A stretch of 64,000 nt of DNA. It comes from Saturnia japonica (Eukaryota > Arthropoda > Insecta > Lepidoptera > Saturniidae). This document shows, piece by piece, positions 1 to 11,300 of this stretch (the stretch's first letter is position 1; every line of letters starts with the position of its first letter). The DNA lies in contig CM065318.1 of the NCBI GenBank assembly GCA_033032175.1, positions 16,802,001-16,866,000 on the forward strand, given 5' to 3'. The notes under the pieces are model-generated. The model searched no databases. It worked only from the letters and a program-made list of their open reading frames with translations, and had not been told where the DNA came from. Position numbers and translations under genes: made by a program.

Positions 1-118
1 CTTATGCAGAAAAACGAAACTACCTACATCACGCAAAACGCCACACCTATATTACATAATATAGGGTCAAAAACCTAACGACAACATGTAATTTCAAGAT
101 CCCGTCAAAAACTGTTTT
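1..118 (-). repeat. Dispersed repeat, family J, fragment
   Basis: This stretch matches in reverse complement the first part of the repeat at 15312-15632, sharing the words around 'caaaaacctaa' and 'aagatcccgtcaaaaact'. Other copies are at 44425-44570 and 52885-53150. The window starts inside the copy. No coding content is seen; the class is unknown. Confidence 0.55.
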
Positions 119-230
119 GTTATGGTTTATTTTTTGTATGTTTATGTATTTGTTATGTTTTATTTTTTCGCGATCGGTTTTCACCCTGGCATTCGGAGCG
201 GATCGCCCTTGTCGCGTGTCGTCCCCGTTA

Positions 231-1290
231 GGGGAGACCGGGTACAAAAGTAACACTTTGTACTTTTATTTTGATATTCGGCTATCAATAATATTTTCGA
301 TAAATTGATATGGCCCTTTATAACTTTCGTCTATACTCTACAAATGTACTGTATCATTTTATTTAATATATTTTGGCTTCTAACAATTACAAAGCTGCAT
401 TTTTTTAAATTAATTGTTACTCTCATCCTCAGGGTCAGGTCGAAAGTAACACAGTGACTGGTCAAAAGTAACATAGTTATGTTCCTGCGCAATATTATGT
501 GTACAATGAAAAGTAAACACAAGATTAAATCAAATTATTTTTTAGTACAAAAGGAGCAAAAAAAAAAACTAAAACTTAGACATTTCTTCCACTAAAAATA
601 TCAAGACTTGTATCAGAATAGGACAGTTCTTGGACCAGCTCTCGGCAGACGTTTTATATGTTAGGTTGAAAAAGGAACTGGCTGTGTAATAGTTGCTAGG
701 GACCAATTAAGTCCTGGCTGTGGCGAACTTGATAATTATTCTGAGGTACACTTCACAAATGATTAGCATAGTCGGTTTGTATGTTCAATATAGCCTGAAG
801 AGTGGATTGTTTTGGTTTGCAAATGATGATTCTTTACGAAACATGGTGTGAAGTCAGCTGCGGTAAAGATACTCCTATTAAATGCAGTACTTATACCAGT
901 GTAGTAGTACCAGTGGTAGCATTCTATCTAAGTAACCTATTACTTTTGTCCCCGTGGTATTGTGTTACTTTTGTAGCTAACCTTGTTTTTGTTGTTGAAT
1001 CTCTTGCACAAAAATCATTTATGACATGCTATGGATAATCAAATTAGAAATTACTCAGCAAATAGTCATATTGGTATTATTATCTTAACACTACGTAAAT
1101 ACTAAATAAATAAACACCAAAAAACTTACTTTTGGTACGTGAAATCAAATATCGTTCTCTAATACAATTTGAAGACGTGTTGCAGTTGCAGCGACTGATC
1201 ACAAGCGTTGAAACCATCGCATCGCCGCGCATCGTTTCGGGTATCGGGCAAATCTACAGAGCGTTTGTTACTTTTGTACCCGGTCTCCCT
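231..1290. mobile_element. Inverted-repeat DNA element with subterminal repeats
   Basis: The left end (231-256) and right end (1267-1290) are inverted repeats of about 23 bp, reading ggagaccgggtacaaaag inward from the left and the same inward from the right. The word AAAAGTAAC (or near matches) recurs inside near both ends, at about 246, 440, 466, 937, 965 and 1267, pointing inward on each side. This resembles subterminal transposase-binding repeats of cut-and-paste transposons. There is no transposase ORF, so it is non-autonomous. No convincing target duplication was found, so the exact ends are uncertain by a base or two. Confidence 0.65.
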
Positions 1291-1705
1291 GCGATACTTC
1301 TAGAAACGTTTCTAACACTATCGAGGAGAAAATAATAATAGCAGTATAAAAAAATTAAATTTTCATCGCTGTTTAACAGTAAGTATAGATTTGTTAACAA
1401 AGGCATTATATCCACGTCGATCGCCACGGCTTCATACTAAAGCCCCTATCACATCAAATTATACTTAAATAGAAATACTACTGCTTCTTAAATTATATTA
1501 CTACTTTTCCTGGAAGAACACATACCTAAGACCTATATATACCATACCTGCCTATTATGTAGTACAGTTGGCGTGTAGAGACGAACCAGGAATATTCCAT
1601 TCATTATAATTTAACGGTTAAATTGTTGGTTAAATTTCGACCAATCAGATGCGAAATATGATTTCCCTATTCATCACCGTCATGAATCATAAATTTTGTA
1701 TTTTA

Positions 1706-2149
1706 GGCGTCACCTCCTGATAAAAGAGAGAAATACCAACTAAATCTTGGCTTTATTCAGCAAAGAATTATACATAGTTATATATTTGAATCATGACAAT
1801 CAGATAGTCGTCAATGTGACACTTAACCATAGATATGTACAGTACACCTCCACGAGCGATTGTATCACCACGAGTCCGCTCTGCTTTTGCCGGGAGAAGT
1901 TTATTCTTCCGCCTGCGTTCCGTCACGTGATCGCAACGTGTCGTTGCGAGTCGCGTTGCTTTGTTGAAAAGAGCTCAATTTGGTGACAGGCAAGTACAAA
2001 ATCAGAAGTGTCAATAGTTCTGTTTTGCGACGAGTGCACTGCGAGTAGGTCGCGTATCGCCGTGTCGAGACACGTTTACAGGGTTGTTATAGAATGAAGT
2101 TGAAATACGATAATATCGCCGCAATAAACTCGTTCGTGGAGGTGACGCC
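1706..2149. mobile_element. MITE with 3-bp target duplication (TTA), copy 1
   Basis: The element is bounded by GGCGTCACCTCC at the left and its inverse GGAGGTGACGCC at the right, flanked on both sides by TTA. Terminal inverted repeats plus a TTA duplication are typical of PIF/Harbinger-type MITEs. A relative lies at 48666-49028. Its right end is about 195 bp upstream of the start codon of the thioredoxin-like gene, so it may lie in the promoter or 5' UTR. The interior is rich in CG and in words such as 'cgagcga'. Confidence 0.7.
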
Positions 2150-2344
2150 TTACATATAACAAAACCATAGTATTCTCTCTAATATTTTTAAATATTCTTC
2201 AATGAGAAACCTCTGGCACCCGAGGTATAAATTTTCTCTACGCCCAGCACTTTTTTCTTTTTAAACAGATTTGCGATGACATTTATTGTCAAAAAATAGA
2301 AGAATAATTATTTTTCGGGAGGCGTTTTATTATTGTGCTCATAA

Positions 2345-5300
2345 ATGGCTCGAAAAGGCCAGATCTCCATACAGGACACTGTAGAGAACGATGAGGAGTT
2401 TGAAAACTACATAATCTCTCACTCACATCAGCTGATTTGTAAGTACATTACAATGAACTAGCTGGCCTCGCAGACGACGTTCTGCAGCTCTTTGCACTAG
2501 TTAATAACTCGGCCACAGCGTCACCTATCGCGTTCAGAGATAACATAAAAACGTTCTCCATAAAAAAAACACTTAGAACTACCTACTAACTTTCATGGTG
2601 ATTGGTCAAACGGTCTTAGAGTTTATCAATCTTATATATATCAACATCCATTTTATAATAATATATAGATAATACAATGTCCTCATTCTCACCTGATGGT
2701 AAGTGAAGAAGAGAACCAACAATGGATCGTCACGGACCCTTTTCAACTGTGCGCTTCAACGTTTTGCATAAATCTCTCGCACATATTTCTCTATCGCATT
2801 CCTCGCTCCCATCTCGCTTTTTCGTACAAAAGAGACTAACACATACACCTATAAGATTTAGCCTGCGAGAGTATGAGATACATTATACACGGATAATGCA
2901 ATCCTGATTTTCAAGATTATGACCTTTGTCGAATTGGCCTAGCGGTGTGACGGCCAGACTTGTACGTGTATGTACAGTACGATTGGTCGAGTTTGAGTTT
3001 CTCTGATTTAGGATTTACAAAATGTTTTTAAATAATATATTTTTGTATTCCGAAGGATTCACTTTTACCGCGTGTGAACTGTACACATGTTTTTTGTGAG
3101 TACAAATCCGCTAGCCCTTTTCCGTCAGAATTTCATTAAGCGAAGCTAAGAAACTGAAATTATGCTATTGCTATACGATTAAGCAAGCTTAAATTACTGC
3201 AAAGGTATTATTGTTTAGGCATGGAGGTGTATTCAGAATTTTGCGGCTTCTGTCTGGCAACAGGTAACGCCATACGCAAAGGTAAGATGGAAATCGGTCA
3301 AGACCGTATCGCTATGGTAAAGGTAAATATTCCTAATTTTATTTGTCTCAATATTATTATTTATATAATGTTCATAGTTATTATCCAATTTATATGATGA
3401 TGGGTCATTGATATCACGGCTGAATGCCACGTCAACATCAACATAGGTTTTTTGGTCAATGAGCTCGACCTTCGAAGGTTAACGTCGTGATGAACCTTAG
3501 CATTGCTCAAGAATGTTCTAGAGTTTACCAAGCAACCAACCTGAACATATACTGGCACACGAGGTGTTCTTCGTCCTTTCTACAGTATGGAGTCTTTCAA
3601 ACATAATGTGAAGAGATATTTGAGCTTGCATGACAGCGACGACTGATTGTGAATGTGGATGTATTGGATTACACTATGCATTAGGTACAGTGTGGTCACT
3701 TTGCAGTGATATGTTAAAAAAAGGAACAGTCCTGTGACCAGTCGTAAGACCTTAAGGTTTTTTCATATTGGTAGTACATAGCTCTATAGGCAGTTACCAG
3801 TTACCACCGTAATAGCCGCTCTAGACTCGCGCCGTGAACTCGCATAGAGAATTCATGCCGTGAACTCCGCGCGACGCGAACTACTCTCCACATTCACACT
3901 ATTCCAAATGGACTTAACTTCAGTCAATGCGTCTTTGAATCTATGTGCACAGGTAGTTTATAATCATTTGCTTAATAAAGATACAAAACAAACAAAGAAA
4001 AAGCAGATGATGGATAATGAGTACACATTGTAACAGAACGAGGTAATTATGCTTTAGATATTTTTATTGAAGTTATACTTCTTTAGGCGCGTTATGAAAA
4101 AATGATGAGAGTGAAATTTTAAGATGCGCGCGCATCTGTGACACAAAATTAACAGTATGAAGTTGTCGGCTTAACCGCTCATTAAGTCTCGAAAAAAAAG
4201 CTACCAACAAAATAGAAATTGAACCTCGATATTAGTCGCGCATGTTGGTACGCTCGTCACCTCTGATCACTGTTTTCATATTTATAATATTTATCAACAT
4301 GTTTCTAGTTTATACATTCCCAACACGTGTTTTAGTTTCATACAAGTGCGAATTATATATGTGCTAATAAATTATATTCAGTAGTGATTTAAATTGAATA
4401 TTTTGATTGATATTACTTACTATTTGTGAATATTAGTGAAAAAATTGTGCTTATATTCTTTTTCAAGTGCTCCAATATAATTGAGGTTAACTATCCGTAT
4501 GTATTATTTATTGATATAAATTAAAATACTTTTATTTAATATAATTAACACTAAATATTATTAAATTATTAGTGTTAAATACTTATTATTGGTTATTTAA
4601 TATTTACAAAATAAAGAAATAAATTTAATAAAACATTTAATAAAAAGTTTGTGATAAAAATTAAAATTGAACATCAAATTATAATATAAATTTTTAATAT
4701 TTGCTATTAAATTGAATAAATAATAAATATTTATGAAAATAACTAAATAAATTTAATGAATTTTTTTTGATAAAAATGAAAAGTGAATATTAAATTAAGA
4801 AATCAATAAAAATATTTAAAAAATGACCAACCTTAAATTCAATTTTTGAATTTATTATTAAATTTATTTTTAAAATATTAAATAATCAATAATAAACATT
4901 TAAAATTAAGAATCTTATAATATTTAGTACAAATTATGTCTTATATATTTATTATTCTCTAAATTTGGTTTTTAATAATTATATATATATATATATATTG
5001 TATAAATTTATATTAAATATATATATTTGAAATATATATAATATATTTGAAAGACTTAACTTCACATTCTGTAGGTGATGCAGGCGAGCAACTTGTAAAT
5101 TCGATCACTAAATTAATCAACTTTATGTATTCCGGTAATGTCAATCCAGAAATTGTTTCCATTCTTTTCGGCGCGAACCTCATTGCCCTCACCAAAAAGG
5201 ACGGAGGGGTGAGACCAATTGCTGTTGGATCAACACTACGACGTCTGGCCTCCAAAATTGCTGTTCGACATATTTTACCAAAATTAAATTCGGAATTTGA

Positions 5301-8300
5301 ACCCGTACAGATAGGCTTCGGTGTAAAAGGAGGGTGTGAGGCAGCCGTCTATGCCCTACGCTCTTTCCTAACTTACGGACAGCTTGACTTGTTGCTCAAA
5401 ATTGATGTCAAAAATGCATTCAATTCGGTAAATAAGGATACCCTGCTGACGGAAATAAAACAACATATACCTGAAATATACAATTATCTTCTTCTCAGTT
5501 ATGCTAACCCAACAAAATTGTTATATCGTTCTAATGAACTGTCCTCGGAAGTAGGTTGTCAACAGGGTGATCCCCTTGGGCCTGCAATTTTTAGTTTGGC
5601 TATAAATCCGATAATCAAAACTTTAAATTCTAAATTCAACGTTTGGTATTTGGACGACGGAACCCTAGGAGGTGATGTGGATACTGTGTTTTCGGACCTT
5701 TTTTTAATCAAAAATAAATTTGAAGCCATTGGTTTGGAGCTTAATTTTAGCAAATGCGAACTTTTTATAAATAACTGCGACTTAAATTTAAATGACGTAA
5801 AACAAAAATTTAATATTTTGGCTCCAAATATTAAGATAGTAAACAGTAATTCCCTTTACTTTTTAGGTTCTCCAATTTTTGATAAATCTTTTTCTGAATT
5901 TTTGAATATTTCAATTACTAAATTCCAAAATTCTGCTGCCCGTCTCCTTGAAATTAGTCCACATTATGCACTTTGCATCTTAAAATTCTGTCTTTTCGTC
6001 CCTAAATTTACATATGTGCTCCGTTGCTGCTCCTTTTGGAATCACCCAGATCTTTTGACACAAGTAGACGATTTAATCAAAATTACCTTAGAATCGATTC
6101 TTAATATGCAGCTGCACGAGCAATCTTGGACCCAAGCATCCTTACCCATCCGTTATGGTGGTTTAGGGATTCGCAAAATTTCCAGTGTCGCTTTACCAGC
6201 CTTCCTATCTTCTGTCCATAGTTCAGCAAATCTCATAAGTAAAATTTTAAGGGTATCCCCTTCATACTTTGAGATTGCTGGCTTGGAAGAAGCTAGAAAC
6301 GCTGTCTTAATTGCATGCCCAGGTCAAAATTTTCCAGTTTCTCCAAATTCACAGAGGAGCTGGGACGACATAAACTGCAAATTGATTCATGACAATTTTT
6401 TGAGCTGTAGTACGGGTTCGGCGCGTGCTAGGCTTTTGGCCGTGGGTGCGCATGAGGCCGGCTACTGGCTTCAAGCGTATCCTTCGTCAAATACAGGAAC
6501 TTTTCTTGAACCTGACACGCTCCGAATCGCAACCTGTCTACGGCTTGGGGTTCCGGTCTGCGTTCCTCATAAATGTCCCTGTGGCAGTGATGTCGACAAG
6601 CTAGGACATCACGGACTGTCATGTCAAAAAAGTGCAGGCCGCTTCTCGAGACATGCCGCACTTAACGATATCATACGCCGGTCCCTTGCCACCGTCAACG
6701 TTCCAAGTTTACTTGAGCCGACTGGTATTGCAAGAGACGATGGCAAGAGACCGGACGGTATGAGTTTGGTTCCATGGAAGATGGGCCGGGTGCTAGTATG
6801 GGATGCAACCTGTTCAGACACGCTGGCCCCTTCCCATCTACTTGGAACCAGCAACAGAGCTGGTGTGGCTTGTGAGGCGGCTGAAAAAGCTAAGGCATGC
6901 AAATACAGGGATCTGGGCTCTGAATATGATTTTGTCCCATTCGGCGTCGAGACCCTTGGCCCGTGGGGTCCTAGCGCTAAAAGGTTTTTTAAGGAAATAG
7001 TAAAAAGGTTAGTCGACATCACAGGAGACCGAAGAGCTGGCAGCTACCTCGGACAAAGAATTAGTCTAGCTATTCAAAGGGGGAACGCTGCCAGTATCTT
7101 CGGAACCTTGCCTAAAGGGACTCCTTTTCATAATATATTTTAATCTGTAGTTATGTATGTACATGTAATAATAATTTAGAATTTATGTGTATCTAAAGCT
7201 TGTATAATAAATCCTTTGAAATATATATATTAAATATATTATTATATAAATATATTAATTTTCAATTTTTAATATTAATTATTGATATCTAAGATCAATC
7301 TAAGATTCTTTTAGTTTAAATTTTCATGACTATTAATGGTACTATTCAATTTCTGTTCTAGTTTTCAAGATGGGTAATTTAATTTTTCAAATTTAAAATG
7401 AACTTTGTTGATTATCCTTTTCCAATCCTTCTATTATTTTATTGTAATTAATTATTTGCATGCAATTAAAAACTATTTTTTAATGATGCCAAAGAAGTAT
7501 AACTTCTCACGCGCGTACATATAAGTACACGCACCCATTTTTTTTTTAACATGAAAAGTGACCTTAAGTGCCGTAAAATCTGGCAATATTATCGTCATAA
7601 ATATTGAATAATTTAAACATTTAATAGAATTAGTACAATGCGGTGTTAGTTGTTTAGCATATTCAATTTGCCGCAAATGTAAATGTGGATAAGCCTTTGA
7701 CGCGGATTCAAAAAACCGACTCGGAACAGAAACCGAGGCGCGAAAAGACGTGAAATCCATCCACACTCGCGTTCACGCCCTTTCACGGGTATTCACGGCG
7801 TGAGTCTGGAGCGGCCATAACAATATCAAAATCTTTGATCAAATATCAACTTGATAACCTTAGTAACCTAAGTATATTAAAAAAAAACCTTGTTTTAGGC
7901 ATGCTCTGATAATATTACAGCTCTATCCAGATTTAAAGACAAAAGTGAGCCAGTGTTCCTGTTCATAACGGTACTATTGGTTCCATAGTAATAAAGTTCA
8001 CAAAGTTATGCTTTTTATATAACAATTTGTATAAAAAACCCCGTCGAATCCAAAAAGGGTACATAGGTACCCCAATAACATTACCAAAAAATATCAAAAT
8101 TTTATTTATTATGAAAATAAAGATTTTATTGCGATTTAAAATTTACATTTAGTTTTAGTTTCCCTAAAGTTTAGGAAATTTTTAAAACGTGATAACACCG
8201 TCACCAGCGCCGGCGCGGCGCGCGGGGCTGTAAGTTTGTTCGTATGACGGTACCCTGCACCGCGCCGACTGTATTGCCATGTAAATTTCCTCATTTAACT

Positions 8301-11300
8301 AATTTTTTTAAAATTTTATTATGAGTATTTTTTTTAACTTATAATCTGAGATAGATAATATAAACAGAACATAATATTGATACGTAATAACACCGCCACG
8401 GATTCAACGGGGTTTTTAATACATATTGTATATGTCTATAGTCCGATGGAAGGACGAGATAATAGTGTCTTACTGGGTCGCGACCACCATGCACGTTGTA
8501 AAAAATACATTGCTGTGGCTCTCTTCTGGATCGTCCTGTTTTAGGATCAGACAATGTATTTCCAGCTGTTGGGAGGCTTGCAGGTAGGCATAACAGCGAC
8601 CAACGTCGATGGATTGCGGATTTCTTGGTGGTCTTCGTTGTTTTTGTATGATATTGAGTTTACTAGCAGGCACATCACTGTTACTTAGCTGAGCTGCTTT
8701 AAAAAAAGTTTGTGTGCGCACGACTGGAGTTTACTCCTAAGGTAAGATTGTCTTTGAATATGCAATAGGCAAAGAGGGGATTGGTTGACTGACTGACTGT
8801 CACTGTACTGTACTGATTGATGTGTGTATATACCTAAATGATTTCAACGTGAAAGGTGCGCAATGGAGCAGAAATGGCGCTTTTTGTTAACGTTTTTATA
8901 AATATCTCTCCCGCAACCCCAACCTCAAAATGAAATTAAAATCTCAGGCTTACGATTCAAGCCCACATCCATCGATGCGGCGTCCAGTATCTCGACCACT
9001 GAGGGTAATCGTTTCAAAAACGCAAATAATATATAATTATATAGTTTATTTACCATAATAAAATACCTTACAATTATTGTTTTTTAGAAAGGTAGGCTTT
9101 CCCGGGCAATGTTCGGTGCAAATGGTATAGAACTGTGCCAGATGATTGAAGAGGAGCTGGGCTACGTTCAGAAGGAAGCTGAAACCGGCATAGAGAGGAA
9201 GAAACAGGAGATCAGTGACTTGCTGCCTGAAGAAACGGTACTAATATTTACCTACATATATCGGTTTATTTATTTATATATTCCAAGCCGTTTTAAACGG
9301 AATGGGTTCATTGAAATCATAATTATACAAGATTTTTGTTTTTCTATCTAGTTTTTCTTTCTATTTTCTGTTTTTCATACTAGACCATTGTTGTACTTAC
9401 ACTTTACACTTGTCTTATTCTATCGCGCTCGGATTATGAACATACTATATTTTTCTAAAAATGATAGTTCTTTTTCGTTCTCTGTCTGTTCAAGTACATT
9501 TTTTGCTTCTTGTTTTTATGAGAACTTAATTCTTTTTTAACGAATCTCTCTTCAGCTGGGATATACAATCTCTTGTTAGTATTTTTGTATTATACTAATG
9601 CAGCTAAAATGCGCAGTAATTCATCCAAACTTTGAACACTCATTCAATAATATTAAAAAAACTCACGGTGACAAAAATCACTTGAACTCGCTAGCTCTAA
9701 GAATCTATCATAGAATGTTATTGTCATCGCATGCAGCCAAAGAATATTCGAAAACAAAAGATAAATATCAGGTAAAAATCGAAAACGAGCTGCGGCTTGA
9801 AGAGGAGTACCACGAGGCTGCCGAGAGGCTTCGCATCCTGACGCTGACGGCTCGAAAGAAGCGGGTTACTGAGCGGCTATCAGCACACGTCAAGAGGTTG
9901 AACTACATTATGTTTTGGCCGCACTGTCACCAAGCCCACTACGATTTATACGAGAAATGGGACATGATCAGTTAGTATTCGTATTTCTTTTTCCCTGTTA
10001 CTTTATAGCTATCACTAGCTTTGCCCCCACTGTTTCATCCGTGTTAATTTTATCCGACAAATACCGCGTCGCCAACGCACCCATGTAGTCGTCTATCACA
10101 ATAATTGTTCTTCCCGCAAGTACAAATTATTTTGATTTTTTATTATTAAGTCTTCTAAACTGTGTCCAAATAGCGTACTCTAAAAAGCAAAATTTAAGTT
10201 CATAAAATTGGCTTTATGACAAAGTAACTTTTGTTCGCAAGGATTAATATGCCATGTCTTAAAATAATGCTTATAAATCACTTTTTAATTTTCAACAAAT
10301 CTTTGTCACAAATTACCTTATTGTGGTTTATGTATATGAGATAGGCATATGCAATTGCTGACTTTTTGTAGATATACTAAGAACCAATTTTATTTTAGAA
10401 TATTATATTTCCGTATCATTTAAAGATTACGCCAGCGCACGCGGTTAGTGCAGTTCAGGGAGGGCCACGGCTTCCGACTTACGTAACAAAAATCTATATT
10501 TAAGGCTATCTGAGAGTTGTAGCCTAATATTAAATAGCCTATACAATTCCTCGAGAATCTGTCTATCATATACAAAAAGAATTTTTCGAATCCGTCTGGT
10601 AGTTCCACAGGTTAGCGTGTTTAAACAAACAAACAAACAAAAAAATATTTTCCGCTAAATTATATTAGTATAGATTATTTTTTCCGTGTACTAAATTTTA
10701 AAATCAATGAAAGCGTTTAAAGTTTGTTCAGTCGAAGCAATGATCATTCAGTGGAAGCGTGTACGGGCATCAAGGCGATTGACGTGAGCTCAAATCCTTG
10801 CAATGAGACTGCGCTTTTGGTGAAGGAAAATATCGTGATTTAACCACAGCAAGATGGTACGGTATTTTCTAATGCCTGCCTGGCTAGCTAACACGCTCAA
10901 GTTAAAAATGTATCACCGAGCACCTATTGGTGTGCTACGACAGTTGTACTTGAGGGTCAGTTACCCCACTAAGATTAGCTTGTTTAAGCTTGTCCATTAT
11001 CTTGGGCCACAACTTCACTTAGCACCAAGTGAGATTGTGCCCAAAGACTAAACCTTTAAATAAACGATAATTTTGAAAAAAAATTAAAAAGTTTTCTATT
11101 ATTTAATTTTAGTAAAATATATCTCTCTAATAAGTTGTATACTTTGTATAACTTGTATACTTTCTCTAAGTAATCTATGAGCTTCAAGTTGACATCTATA
11201 GTGAGAAATCTGCAAGTTTCTGCAGTTGTTCTTCATTTCAAGCTGTGCGTTTTAATATTTTCGACAGAAATAACTATATTTAGTGACACTATGGTCAAAT

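Larger units (their letters stand above)
3808..7822. mobile_element. Old long-inverted-repeat element hosting a nested retrotransposon
   Basis: Sequence at 3808-3840 (agccgctctagactcgcgcc...) is repeated inverted at 7790-7822 with about 3 mismatches in 27. A second inverted match lies further in: agttatacttcttt at about 4071-4085 against 7490-7505 reversed. The two arms of about 280-340 bp therefore look like termini of one DNA element, now split by AT-rich sequence and a retrotransposon (5041-7214). No transposase was recognised. The ends lack an obvious target duplication. Confidence 0.5.

Noticed and set aside
6624..7022. 132-codon open frame on the - strand
   Set aside because: It lies wholly antisense to the RT-endonuclease coding region and has no family-like motifs; a shadow of the real ORF.
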